From Lates calcarifer (taxonomy: Eukaryota; Chordata; Actinopteri; Centropomidae): a DNA stretch of 64,000 bases. The position numbers and the translations under genes are program-made. Location of the stretch: the NCBI RefSeq assembly GCF_001640805.2, contig NC_066856.1, positions 16,979,616-17,043,615 on the forward strand, in the 5' to 3' direction. Below the pieces are notes generated by a model, which saw nothing but the letters and a program-made list of their open reading frames with translations, was not told the DNA's origin and did no database searches. Below, piece by piece: positions 24,681-38,276 of this stretch (positions are counted from its first letter, which is position 1; every line of letters starts with the position of its first letter).

Positions 24681-27244
24681 TTGATGAAGCTTGGAACTTG
24701 GGAAATTTACTATTTCAGTTGCAATTGATTGTTTGCTAAGCTCTGCCCCCAGGTTACGATGATTTCAAAATCTTTACAATAATGGGTCCTTTGTTTCAGA
24801 CATGCATAAACAAAGGCAGCTTCGACAATTGGTTTAGCCAGCTAAGATAACAATCCCTCCAACCTTTCTACTGCTCTGAGTACAGACCAGCACGAACAAT
24901 CAGTTTCAGGACAGCATGAAATCTATATTTTTCAGTTGCAGTACTTCATATCTGTGCACAGGTGCCTGTGAGTAAAGCTCTCTTAACCTTCAGGCACTTG
25001 AGTAAAGCTCTTAATATTGTCAACACCTGATGCCTTCAGGTTTCCAGACAGCTTTCAGTAACTTGTAATCTTGTGCGATGGCTAACTGAATAAACATTAA
25101 AAATTGCACCGAGGTTAATGAGGCTGTGTAAGAACTGGTTAATAAGGTGAAACAATGTAATCTCGTAGGAGTTTGGCTTCTCAAAAGGAATCCAAATCAT
25201 AAAGTGAAATACTTTCTATGTCAAGCTGCTTTTAGTCTAATGTGGCTTCCTGGTGTTTAGTTTTAGAGATCCTTAAGCCTCCAGGTTCTTTCTGTCTGTA
25301 ACACCCGAGGGACTACTTCTAACTCTAATGGATGTAGCCGCAAAAAAGACTGTGGCAGATCCACAGCTGTAACAGTCAATGAGTATATCCCTGCAGCAGG
25401 TGCAGAAATTCCCTCATCTATAAGACACCTCAAGACAAACTGGGCATAGAAGAGCTCTGTTTTTGTTTTGAAACCTGCACCCTCTGTGCTCTGGTGGTGA
25501 GTACAAAAGGTTGGCTTTGGATAGATTTTTGTCAGGGACGCTCCTTTGGGAATATAGACAAAAGCTTTTATCCATACACCAGGGAGGCACCCAGTGAGTA
25601 TCAGGAGAGGTGAAAGCTCTCAGGGGAAATAAGAAACGAAGAAAGGGGAGTCTTAAAATTGCACTCAGCGCTGTGTAATAACATGTAGTCCAAATTCAGG
25701 AGGTTACAGATGGTTTTCAAGTCAGAGGATGCTGTACCTCTGCCAGCCATGCTGTACACCTTTGTATGTGTTCACGCCTATTTGTGAATCACTGTTTGTA
25801 ATGTATGAGCGTTGGAGGTGAATCTTACTTGATACTGAATGGATTAGAAAGCAGGAACACTGAATGCCACTCCTGCGTTGTCTGCAAGAAGAGAAGGTCC
25901 TTGACATTATCACATCACTCACATTAAAGCCATCATCATCAGAACAAAATGTCAAATTGGGAAAAGCAACAATCCCTGTAAAACGAGTAACCTTTTTACG
26001 GTGCGTGCTTGGTCTTCTTTCTGAGTCCCCGCTGAGCCTTTCCTCTGCAGTCATTCGGTTGCAGGGGCCCTGTCTTTGCAAATTTTCCTGACATTTATAA
26101 AATGTGATTAGGTGGGATTTTTGCCATCCGTGCCAAACATACCTCTAAATCACATTACGCACGACATGGTAAACAAGCTTCCACATTAGACCTGAAGATC
26201 AGCATTGCAAAAGAACACAGGTGCATTCTGATGTCCACATCTCACTCAGTTCTTTTCATAGGGAGAGTGACAATGAAGCATGTAGAGCTGGGGTCCCAGT
26301 TTTTGACGCTACAGTGGCCCACAGTAAACAAATGTGATCTCCCTGCGGTTCACACCTTCCACTCCTGCTGATCTGAGAGTCAAAGAGACACAATATCAAA
26401 GACCCACAAGAACTGGGTGCACCGCAGCTTTAAAAAAAAGACTTGAAAAGAATTCATCGGCATAAAGTTCAAAGGCGGTGTTGTAAATGTTCTTCTTTTT
26501 TTCTCTCTCTCTCCCTTGAAACTGCTCTTCTGTGGGAACCCAACTTTACCCTGCCATAGTTAGGATTTCTATATTTAGACCACTCCTGCCATTACTAATC
26601 AAGGGATGTGTAGATTGTGGCTTTTTTGTGCCAATTTAAACCAAATCAAAAGAAATCAGATTGAGTCATCAAATAAGCAGAATCCATTTAGAGCGAAGCG
26701 AGGGCAGCTCAATCCCTCCACAAATAGGATCAGTGATGACAGATAAATAGATGAATAAATAAATGAGGAAAATAAAGGAGTGGTGACAGGTTTCCCTTTT
26801 GGTTTTACATGCAAGACTAGCAGAGTGTCGCAGCGTGGAGACAAAGGCTTAATTGGCATCTAGATGTATATTGGCATTGTTTCTTCTGTGATCCATGTTA
26901 TTGATAGAGACTGCACATAAGCCTCTGATGCACAGATCAATGGGCTCCCAGGTGGACTAATTAGCAGTGGCTTTTTATTCACGCATATAGTCATATAGAT
27001 ACCAGACTAATCCTATAGCATCATGGTGTAATGGGACAAAAGTTAAATATAGAAGTATATTCTCTGACCTTTTGTGCTGTAATGCAAAGATTAAAGTATT
27101 TATTCTCACAGCCACCAGTGTATAATATGACATCAATATTTTAGCTTTATATGTTTAGAGTGATATACATCATTTGTACTATGATGATATTCTATGATAT
27201 GATATTCTTCTTCTCTTCATTTAGACCTCAGTTTCTTTCTCTTT

Positions 27245-27690
27245 TTTTCGCCACTTTGGGGCAGTGGAAACAAGTTGTGAACTGACATATCATCATCTTT
27301 TAATCTGATATGGGAAACCTGTTAGCACACAGTTGCTTATTTAGACATGCAGAAGTATGGAGCAACATTTATCATTTATTTGGAGACAGGCCAGTATTCA
27401 CTCTCTTTTAGCTCAGTGTTTAGTCTCCACCAACTCCTGAGGGAAATATCTGGTTCTTTAGCTGCTAAATGCTCTACTATGTTCACCAGCTGGTCTGACT
27501 GTGTTTGTCTGCTGAGCTGGTGGTTGTGGGTGGTGCTTTTTCACAACAGCTGCCTGCTGGGGCCAAAAACAAAGCTGTAAGAGCAGTGACAGTGAACCAA
27601 AAAAAAGTGAGGTTGTTGGCCTGACTTGTAAACAATAAATTGAAATTATAGAGCTCAGTAAAGTAGAGGGGAGCATCTGTAATGTGATAC
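27245..27690 (+). repeat. teleost dispersed repeat of about 440 bp
   Basis: Blocks GGCAGTGGAAACAAGTTGTG, AATCTGATATGGGAAACCTG, TCTCCACCAACTCCTGAGGG, GCTGCTAAATGCTCTACTAT, GTTCACCAGCTGGTCTGACT and GTAAACAATAAATTGAAATT match, from memory, a repeat common in percomorph genomes. It contains short open frames on both strands with no recognisable domain. The class (probably non-autonomous DNA element) is not certain. Confidence 0.5.
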
Positions 27691-28522
27691 ATTTTTGAGC
27701 TAAATATTGACTAATGCAGCTTTAATCAAGTAGTATGTTTGTTGCATAAACTTGACTAAATATTCATCAACATGCATATTAATCATTTCTGAAGGCAGTA
27801 ACAAACAGCTACTTGATAATAATATATAATGTTTGAAACTTGAAATATTTATCTGATAACAACTAAATAGCAACAAATTCTGGTTTCCTTCAAATGTATT
27901 TGGCAATGATACCTAGTAGAATATTGGCTTAATTTGTAAATACAGTTTTTCACTTCACTTGTAAATGCAAATCATATACCAGTAAGCTGAATATGGTATG
28001 CATTGTGTGAATGCATGTACATGCTTCCAAATGCTTCCAAATCCTCATGCCTAGAGTGATTACAAAACATCAAGTAACGAGCCATTATTTTGACACTTAA
28101 CACTTATTTTAAACCATGAACAGTTGGACCGGGGGGCACGTAGTCTCTATCAGTCAACGCAGCAGCTGACGGCATGGGTACGAATGCTGGTTGTTTGCTT
28201 TTAGAACATAACAGTGATAGCCTCCCAGCAGTGTTGGTGTGTATCCTATATATAAAATATGCTCAATTTTTCTCTCTTTTTTTGTCCACCACAGAGAGAA
28301 CCCACACAGCCCCATGAATATATTCCATTTGATATTCTCTGGGCTGCTTGATCTTGATCCTCTGCCTGTTTTCCTGCTCTATGAATATATTACAATGACA
28401 CAAAAGAAAAATAATTTCATTTGGGGGAAAAACACTGGGCTGGAGCAAGGGAGGGGAGGATAAGAATGGCTGGGAAGGCCATGGTATTATCAAACAGTGG
28501 TTTTTATAAGTAGTTTTTGGGT

Positions 28523-28540
28523 AAAAAAAAAAAAAAAAAA
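28523..28540 (+). repeat. poly-A tract, 18 bp
   Basis: A18 between GGGT and GTGAAAG. No associated element recognised. Confidence 0.95.
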
Positions 28541-31321
28541 GTGAAAGTAGGACACAGTTTTATCATTTTGTTGCAAAGCTGGCAGCTGTGACAGTGGTTA
28601 CCAGTTCTTATCAAGCCACCAGCAACTCAGTATATTGTACATAACATTCTGGCACATTTTCATTGCTGTCTGTATCCCGCCAACTCCCACAGGAAGAAGG
28701 TATCATCTTTGATCACATGTCCACGTGGAGGTGTATGAGGTATTTGTGTAAACATTTCATTTACACACCCACATGTCAATTCAGAAACATTTCACACACA
28801 GAGGTACATTATGTAAAATAGAGTTTTCCACATCCCTGCCCACAGCTGCACGTTAATCCTATCAAAGTGAGTGTGACAGGGGATGGTTTCATGGTGATTC
28901 AGTCCATATAAACACAGAAGCTGTGTGCAGGAGCTCAGAGGGACAGTAAGAAGTCACTAACGTAGAGTATGCCGTTACAGTACTGAGCCTAAACTTGTCA
29001 GGCAAAGAGCAAAATATCATTGTTGGGAAAAAGAGGAATTTAATCTAGTATTGAATCTTAGAACATATTTCTCTGAAAACTATGTTGGAAGATTTGACTT
29101 CTCAAAAATTTGTTTTGTTTTCATCACACCATTCCTATTTCTGCTAGTAATCAACCTGAGAGATTCTACAAATAACCCAGTTATATGACAATCAAATATA
29201 TTTGGTTTAATATGAAATTAGCATTTTACCTGATCAGAATTCTACATGCGTTAATGAGTCTATACACTCAGTTAGACCTACTTAAAACTAATGACATCTA
29301 ATATAACAGTCCTGCAATAAATCCTACCTCCTACCTTCATGAAGGTTATAATGTTCAGTTTTTACAGAAACTGTTTTAGAGAGGTGCCGAATCAACTTTG
29401 GAGCCTACAGTTTGTGCTGCTTTTGAACACTAAGACTAAATGACTTTCCTTAGCCTCAGGTAATGGCAAAATATTTTTACATGGTAATGTCAGGGTACTG
29501 CCTTAAGATCTGATTATCTCTGCTTTGTGCGCATGTAAACTCATGAAGAGATAATGAGATGTTGAAGAGATAATGATTCTGTTGACTCATTATCTTCATA
29601 CAGACCCTGTTTAAAGTCACTAGCTGTGTTTACATACATGTAACATGCTGCTTCCTAACCTGGTTTCTCAAATAACATGTTATGCATGTAAACACCAAAC
29701 ACTTGTTAAGTTCATCCTCTGATATGAGAAACCTGATTAAAATAAGTTTCTCTCATAATAAGCAGGTTGCCGTGACACTGAAATATCTTATTCCTTTGAG
29801 ATGCCGGCTCTGTGCACAGTCACACAGTGTTATGAGTTCATTTCAGTTTCAACAGAAAGTATTGCACAAACTATTCATAGCATCATCATTTATCTTCCCT
29901 CAATTAGACACAACCTCAAAGAGGTTACAGTCATAAACAGAACAGGAACATTCTGAAATTACATGAAAATTGTTTGTTTCCTGAATGCAACAGAGAGACT
30001 TAGTGACAGGCAAACTAAAGCTCCTGTAAACACAAGAATAACACCATAACCCCATGCCTGGTCACATCAACAGAGCCACCATGAAATTAACTTTCTAAAG
30101 TGCATCAGAAACAAGAAACTCACGTGTCCCACTGGTGATTTTTTGTTAACAGAATTGAGAAAAAGATTTGTTCAGTTCACATTCATGAATTGATGAATAC
30201 ATCAAATCAAACAAACTCACTCACAAAACAAACAAACAAAAAAGTAGTAAAATTAAATTTAACTTTAACAAAAACAAGGGAAAAGTAGCCAACTTAGGCA
30301 AACAATCGGGCACATTTACATTACAGCACGTTTCTTTCTAGCTGCTGATTGGTGGACTGAACATGTCGCTGCCCTCCACCACCAAGGGCAAGAAAGACCT
30401 GAAACACAATCTTTGAAAATGTAGCCAGAGCTACAACCCACAAGCCTCTGCCTATTACTTTTGCTACCATGACTCAGTATCTAACAGTCCGGTTTGAGTT
30501 GATACAAATATGCAAACATAAACTGACCATGAGGTTCATTAGTAGCTTTTCTCAACTGTCTTCAACATCCGATAGTAGCTGATTTAGAGCTTTTGATCTT
30601 AACACATAATCTTCTTCAGCAGATAGAGTTCCCCCAGTTATTACATACATTTGATTGCATGTTATTGTAACCAGAATTATACTTTTCAAAATCAATGGCA
30701 AGAGTTTAGGGTGTATTTGGTGAGATCATCATATTTACCAGTGCTGCAAAATCCTGTTAATTATCTTAACAAAAATGTTCTGATGCAGAGACTAAAGATC
30801 CAAACGAGGTGGATTGCCAAGTGGGTCATGAGAAGTTCCCATGTGGGTGGATGGAAAAGCAATAAAGCAGCTACCACACTCTCAAGCATAATCTGCTGAA
30901 AGAATTAACTTTAGGATTGATGATATCACTTGGCATAATTTCACTTCACTGCACAGATAGATAACAGCAGAAGAAAAGAATTTTCCTCCTCTTGAAATGG
31001 GTTACATCTTGTGCAGTAGCACAGACTAGATGTATATCTAGTTCTTCAGCAGGAAACAAATCTTTTGGGTAACACCTTCTCAGCATTATAGAGACAAATG
31101 TGTCTGATTGCCAGTCTTTGACATTTCATTTCCTGTTTTTCTACACACTTTATGAGTGTTTCTCTGGGCCATCTCTTCTCCACTGTCTTCATATTAGCAT
31201 GTGAGCCCAGAGATGCATATTCAGGTTCATCATTGTGATTTGCCAATAAAATGGTTACTGTGATAATGACTCTGCAGCAGCCATTGGCTATTCATCTTGC
31301 TGGCAGTGCTGTTTAATTTAA

Positions 31322-31341
31322 CCCCCCCCCCCCCCCCCCCC
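31322..31341 (+). repeat. poly-C tract, 20 bp
   Basis: C20 (G20 on the minus strand), rare in AT-rich vertebrate DNA and likely length-variable. It may also be prone to sequencing or assembly error. Confidence 0.9.
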
Positions 31342-32868
31342 ATTTAGTGGAGAGAATTTCTGAGAGCAATCTATCACTGTTACAGTGCAGATGACACCGT
31401 GACGTGATTTTTCATCAATATCATACATGAGAACTGCTGAGCCATTAAAATGCCATGATAGGAGACCACAGCTGATGGGGTGGGGGCTGGAGGAAGTGAG
31501 GCATAGAAGAAGAGCACTGTCTTTATCTTTAAAAAGACTCCATTTCAGGCGCTGATAAAAGGCTGTTATGATTTCAGAACTCGGTGCTATCAAATCCTTC
31601 AGAGCTTTTCTTGCAAAAAAAAAAAAATCACAATAGTCTAATTTACTTTTTCCAACTCTGGTTAGAAATGTATCGTATTTTTTGTCTTACTCCCAGAAGA
31701 AAGTCATTTGGGCTCACTTTCTGAGATACCTCTAAAATGAAGGATTTTTTTTACCCTTCTTGTAATGTTAGACACACTTTTATCTCCTCTCGTGCTCCCA
31801 ACTCTCACTCTATCTGTCATCAAAAGTCCTCCTGTCACATCTCAGCGAATGCAAACTGCAGGAAAAAGGCTTTTACCACTGCCACAGGAGCACATCAAAT
31901 ACTCCACATTTTTAGTTTCAGTACATGTGTTGTCACTTACTTTAAAATCTGAGTTATAAGGTCACATCGTTTCAACCCACTGAGGATCCTGAGCAAAGCT
32001 GTGGAAGTGTAGTTTTATCAATATTTCTTAAATCATACATAATATAACTTAATGTAAAAATAACTTCCAGAGCTAAACACAAAGCTCATAAAACACTAAG
32101 GTCTAATGGTTCTTGATAATAACTTAAAATTGTGTAAAGTTATGGCAAAATCAATTAATTTCAATGGAAATGTGACACATGTATTTGTGGGTGGAGGAGG
32201 CTGTTATAACATTGCCTGCGTTAGCATCCACTTTTACCTTCTGTCAGAGAAATTGCTCCACATGAAAGAAGGGTTTGCAGACAGTAGGAAACAGGTGGTA
32301 CAAATTCAAGTTATGAAAAATGGTGTGAACTTATTATCCTGTTAGCAAGCATGCTAATGAGTTTGCTAACTGACAGAATGTCACGTAGTTATCCACAGAT
32401 CAAATACACTGGATATTATAGGATAATATTCTTTGTTCCTAAGTGATTCAGACACCCAAAACATTTCTCTGGTGTTACATTCTATTGAAGTAATACCTGA
32501 AATTTGCCTACACATGGGCAGCTTATGTGGGCCAGCTGTCGTTTTTCTCCCTCTGTCTTTCCTCTTCGTACACTTTTTGATACCTTTGTTTCTCACAAGA
32601 GAGGTGTTAAAGAGAGAACCTGGAAGCCAAAAGCTCTCTCATCTCAACACACACAACACATTCACATACCTCCACAGCACATAATCACCCAATCCAGTTA
32701 CCCCTCAGCAAAACACAGATCAGGACTTCCTCCGCACTGAGATCTGCACTGTCAGCAATAGAAGATGATGAAATATGTTTTGTTAAATGCTTGGCTTTTT
32801 GCTCAGGGCAGGTACATCATCAATTCTCAGCACTAAGCTACACATGAAGACAAATAGTGGGAACATGT

Positions 32869-32884
32869 AAAAAAAAAAAAAAAA
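32869..32884 (+). repeat. poly-A tract, 16 bp
   Basis: A16 with no recognised element beside it. Confidence 0.95.
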
Positions 32885-35057
32885 TCAGAGAGTTGTGGGA
32901 TTGTTGGTTCCAATTCATTTGCTCGATGTGAATTTCGTTTTTAAAGAGACTGTTCATCTAAGTTGGCAGTAGTTGAATATAGATTTTGCAATACTGAGAT
33001 ACTTCTACTTTACTGGATTGCTTCCATTTTCTGTTACTTCTAGTCCAACACATTTCAGAGGGAATGTTTGTGGTTTTTAATCCACTTGATTTATTTAGCA
33101 GCCATAGTTGTTGGAATATGCTGTGTTTATATATTTTTATTTATTCAGGTTTTTACTTGTGTGACCAATGAACAGTCTAACAATCTAACAATGACAAGTT
33201 CAGAGAGTTTAGCGTAAAGTTGGATAAGACCAAAATGGAACATAAAAACAAACCATCTACACATGCAGCTTAATGCTAAAACACACACTGATGATTTGTT
33301 TGTAAACTATTTTGCAATCAGTGAGAGATAAGCATAATATTGAAAATGATAATGATTATGGTGCTGATGATCATAATTATGACAGACTGGATATTGGATG
33401 AAACCTGAGATCTACTGTATGTTATAGCTGTTCTGTGCTCTTAACGATTTTGTTGAAATGCAGTGTTTCCCACTCTTGATGGGGAAATGGTTGCCATATG
33501 GCACAATAACTGACTCAACAGTCCATTGACTTTGCAAAGCCATTAATGATCTCTGTCGTGGCTCTGTAAGAATCTCATTTGTTCCTGTTTATTTCTTTCT
33601 TTTCTTTCTATCTGCCAGCTGGCAAAGTTACTGATGAAGCAGAGGAAGCCTGACAGCTCAGCCAGTTTCAGTGTCTTAGTTAAAGTGCAATGCAAGTGCA
33701 AGGCAAACTGCAGAAAGACATATCATCAGTGCCACTGCTGCCTCTGCTGGGGCACATCATGATGACATCTCTGTTCCTCTTTGTCTTGACATATTGTTAT
33801 GAATAACTCAAGAACACATGATATAGATGTCATACTTGCACCACAGGTTTCCCTGCAGAGCAGGGTATGTGAATTTTTCGTGAAATCCTGTGCTTTGCCA
33901 GGAGATATGAAGGTTTTGTTTGCACTGTGACTTCCATCTCAAAATGATAAATCATCAAGCAGCTCTTGTAAAGTCTTGAAAAGCATTTCGGGCAAATATT
34001 CACATATTTGCAAAATAAATGAATACACATAATAAATTATCGCACAGTGCCTAAGTACACTTAACACTATTCCAACCCATTGATGCCAAACACATTGTAC
34101 TGTTAATGTGATGACTGGTTCTACTTGTCACAACATGTCTACTGACACACCAAGTGACCTGAATACTTATTTATGTCTTATCTGTGCAAGACAAGCTGAG
34201 GCTTTCATTAATGCAACATTGTGTCACACACTCCCTGTTTCTGTTGCACAGAAGTGGGAGAATAAATGTGACCTCAAAAAACTTCTACAATCTTTATGTA
34301 AATTATGCAAACGGAGATGGATTAGCTCTCAGTGAAATATATGCACGTCTGTGTACATGCTGGTAAAAACATATACTTTGCCCTCATATTCACACAGTAA
34401 CAGCATCCACACTGTAAATGATGCAGATAACAGAATTATCACATTTCACATTGCTGTAGAAGCAATACAAAAAGAACACAGACTTAAAAATTCAAAATGT
34501 ACTGTTAAGTGGTTACCATTTCATCTCAGAAGCAACTGTAACACAGTACAAAAAATGTATTGTAAATTTCTGCCATCACACTTTCTGTTTAAAACTTAAA
34601 CTGTGAGCTAAAAGGCTGTAGAGTGAAATCTTTACCAACTCTTCCCACTGAATTAGAAATAATTGCATCTCCTTGTCTGGGACTGTTATTCATTCTCCTC
34701 TTCTAAGTCAATCAATACACTGTATTTCAAAGCTTCCATCTCGGTCTTGATTTAATCAAACTACAATATCTTCCCTGTGAACAGAATTAATTCTAGGCAT
34801 TTCTAAACAACTTACCACTGTAGGACATTCATTGTCACTGAGGAGTGACACCATAATGAATTTCAAACTTGGTTATCCTCAAATACCTTTCCAGGATTTC
34901 TATTTGCTAAGTCATCATTCTCAGTTTATGCTTTTGCGTCTCACATATCAAGAAGTAGTCTGAGTCTTATTGTATTTTCTGCAGATTAGAGTGCCATGCA
35001 TTTAGAAGTATATAATACAGAGTTGCACTCTGCCTATTTGAAAGTTTAGGAAGCAAG

Positions 35058-35375
35058 GACCAGTGTGTAGGATTTAGTGGCATCTAGCAGTTAGGGTTAC
35101 TGATTGCAACTAACTGAATACCACTCCTTCACGCCCTCTTTCCAAGCACATAGGAGAACTTACAGTAGCATTCAGGTCATGTAGTAATGCGTAAAGCCCT
35201 CTCTAGAACCAGTGTTTGGTTTGTCCACTCTGGGCTACTGCAGAAACATGATGGCACGATATGGCAGACTCTGTGGAAGAGGACCCTATTAAGGTCCCAT
35301 TCTAAGTTAATAGAAACACAATGATTCATATTTGCAGGTGAATATAAAGTAATGAACATAGTAACATTGCTACAG
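35058..35375 (+). repeat. teleost MITE-like repeat (GACCAGTGTGTAGGATTTAG family), right end lost
   Basis: Starts GACCAGTGTGTAGGATTTAG then TGGCATCTAGCAGTTAGGGT. Continues with CTCTCTAGAACCAGTGTTTG, GTCCACTCTGGGCTACTGCA, ACTCTGTGGAAGAGGACCCT, TTGCAGGTGAATATAAAGTA. I recognise this as a widespread fish element whose intact copies end in the inverse ...AAATCCTACACACTGG. That terminus is absent here, so the copy is truncated. Confidence 0.65.
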
Positions 35376-37341
35376 AATAGCTAGCTAGCTAATTGATTTA
35401 CAGGCTTGCTTGAAGGAACCCAGGCTCCAAGAGGTTAGCATCAGTGAAGTAGTTTTGGATACTGTTTGTTGATGTGCTGAAATACCTGATGTTGTGTTAT
35501 TTGAATAAAGGCCTGCTTTAAACCAGCCAGGACATTAAAGACAGAAAGACAGAAATGTCCCTTGAGGAAAAAAACAAGTTTGTTTGACCATTAATAGTGT
35601 GTTCAAGTTGGACCCTTGCGCATAAGAAAATGGTTAAGAAAATAGGTTTTGATAGGACCTTCAAATATCTAAGTTAGGCATGCTTTAGATATAATATGCT
35701 AAACCAGAGTCAGATAACGTTTGCAGCCCATTCATTCTAATGTCATACCACTCTGTCAACCACTCAAGCATGAAGGTGGTTATCACCAATAATGTGCCAA
35801 GGTGTGTTGACAATTCACAAGATGTTCCATCAAAGGAATTGAAAAGGCTGACTGATCTGAAGTAATAACTAGCCTTCTGCAGGAACGCAGCAGATTGATG
35901 GTGCTGATATCAGTGTGTCATGGAGTGGAAAAGCAAATTATGACTCTAAGCACATTGGGTGACATTGGTAAATCTGCACCTGGATGTGAGTGTGGAATGA
36001 TAATGACAGGACCACGGTCTGAAATGAGGGAGAGCTGTGTCCTGTTAACAAGTTCATCTTCACAAGCTAACTTTCATGCTTATGAACATGACTTCCATCA
36101 CCTGCTGCATGCATCTAACTATGTGGTACAACAGGCTTTCTCCTCATTCTCAGTCCTGTCACATTAACAACTGTGTCTTGGATTCATGACAGAAGAACTT
36201 ATATGTGATTGTGTCTGTACTTATCTGTGGGCAGCAGCAGTTTCAATAATAGAGATACAGCTTAGACAATAACATGAAATCTGCTGCTCATCTGAACTAC
36301 AGGACCCTTGAATCATTTCCTTTGCTGTCAGAGAACAATCCTTGACTCTGTTATGGAGCACAACAACTGGATATTTTTGATAGAATTCTAACAGAAATCA
36401 GTTTCTATAGTTTTTTTTAAATGCACAACTTGCATAATTTCCTCAGTGGCTAGGTAAACGTATGTCACTAATAGTATACGCCACTTCATGGCATCAAATA
36501 AAAATGTGCCATGTACCTTAAATATATAGGATTGTCTCTATATAGATTTTACTCAATTGGTGTCCAGCTTCTAATTTTTTTTTGTTTTCACATGATGAAG
36601 ACTATAGTTGTACTGTGTAGAGCAGTTTCTAGCAGATGGTTCCACAAATATAGTAAAAATTAAAATGATACCCTTGAATTTGATCATCATTTATTGGACC
36701 TCTGAATCACTAATGGAACTAAAGTGACTCAGATGTACGTCTGTCTCTGTGTTCTCTACAAACAGCCATCAGCAGGTATTTTCACTGCACACATAATGAC
36801 TAGTAATAACCTATAAACTCTATTATTTTGGACACAGTTTTGCTGCAAAGCAACTATTCCCTCATTGGAAATAGCAGTCAAACAGTTTTTCCACCTGAGA
36901 GAATGGGGTCGTCTCCTGTCGCTTACCAGGGCCACGATCCAAATAAGATCACACAGCTCATTTCCATATGTTATGGTAGAGGGGCATAGGCTTCAAGTCA
37001 CTCACTTCTCTGCTCATCACCACAGAAACAGCCTCAAATCCTCACTTATGACAATTTGATATTGACACAGATTACATTTCCTGCTATGGAAGTAGATTTA
37101 GCCAAGATTGAGGATTTCTTGTTGTACTTTACCACAACACATTTTACAGACCAGGGATGAGATTGAATTTCCTCTCGACGTGTAATACACCTTAATGTCA
37201 GCAAGCACCCGTTTAATAGAAACACTTATGTTATTATTATCTTCAGTCATGGTGTATTTGAAAATAAATCAAGATAACTTACCTAACTCACCTATAGGTC
37301 CTCATTGTGTACAACCTGGTCAACAACAAGAAAAAGCAAAG

Positions 37342-37359
37342 AAAAAAAAAAAAAAAAAA
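37342..37359 (+). repeat. poly-A tract, 18 bp
   Basis: A18 preceded by A-rich AAAAAGCAAAG. Could be a retroelement tail, but no body is recognised. Confidence 0.95.
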
Positions 37360-38130
37360 CACATTCATACAGACATGTAGTGGGGTATAAAACCTGCTGT
37401 CCATAAACTGGTTCAGAATTAATTGGCATCCAATGTGTTGCAGAGCAGCCAGAGGTGTGTTAGCAGGCAGGATGGCAGGCAGCAGATGTGGACTGGGATT
37501 CACCCAGCAGCTGCTCTAATCCCTAAATCTATGGGATGACCTTTTCCTCCTCTGCACTCATCTCAAAGTCAAAATCAGACACTCATAACTTCAAAACTTT
37601 AACTAATGTATTTTAGTTTATCTTTGGTCGATTCTGTGGACATACTTTACTTAGCTCTAATGTTTTACTCTATAATATTATCCATTTGATTTTAGATATA
37701 TATAGCCATATTATAGAGGTAATCTGTGCAGTAGTTATTTGATACTGAGTCTGATCAGAACCTGTTGGATGTTTTATTATTTGTCTTTGTCCAGGAAAGA
37801 CCTAGAAATTCTTACATTGTTGACTAAGTCTGTTACATTACATCTATTATTTACTGCAGGAAATAAAACAAAAATGTATTTACTATGCATAAAATTTCTC
37901 TGATTATTCTTTTTAAAATCAAATGTGAGGTGTGACTGGCAGCAATTTACCTCACTGTTGTGTGTAAATGGAATGAAATTCTTTGACCAATGAGGAAATC
38001 TTTTTTTATTTAGTAAAGTGATGAAATTACACACTAAAGTGACATGAAATGACCTTAATTTTGCTATGTGAAAGTAATTCTACAGTAACTTAAAAGTAGC
38101 AAGCTACTTCCTATAGCAATAGAACTAGAA

Positions 38131-38276
38131 GCTGCTCATAAGATGTATTCTAACCACTTGTCTTGCAATGCATGTATGTTAATGTATGTTAAATACAAAA
38201 GTGGCTGAAACTCTTGTTAAGTAAACAGCTGCTAATGCTAATGCTAATGCAGCAAAAACTACATATAGTACCTTTA
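38131..38276 (-). mobile_element. MITE-like element, copy E (partial)
   Basis: TATTCTAACCACTTGTCTTGCAATGC matches copy D, and the end AAACAGCTGCTAAT...GCAAAAACTACATATAGTACCTTTA is the family terminus. The central blocks are deleted. Three GCTAAT units at 38,231-38,248 are a short tandem expansion inside the terminus. Confidence 0.5.

Larger units (their letters stand above)
18476..27244. other. non-coding stretch with one hairpin and one repeat fragment
   Basis: Apart from the hairpin at 18,972 and the repeat fragment at 24,610, nothing is recognised. Some low-repeat blocks (for example 24,000-24,120 and 25,860-26,090) have the look of constrained non-coding DNA, but this cannot be tested here. 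Confidence 0.55.
27691..35057. other. non-coding stretch, homopolymers only
   Basis: Contains poly-A tracts (28,523 and 32,869) and the C20 tract (31,322), with no gene. Around 29,620-29,690, GTTTACATACATGTAAC and TGCATGTAAACA form loosely inverted blocks reminiscent of a fish MITE, but the match is too weak to annotate. Confidence 0.55.

Noticed and set aside
25722..26081. 119-codon minus-strand frame, with a 75-codon frame opposite
   Set aside because: No domain, no flanking splice sites in the frame, and open on both strands. At most a non-coding element.
29620..30030. Possible further fish MITE with GTTTACAT/ATGTAAAC inverted words
   Set aside because: The inverted match is short and interrupted, and no clear second terminus could be placed.
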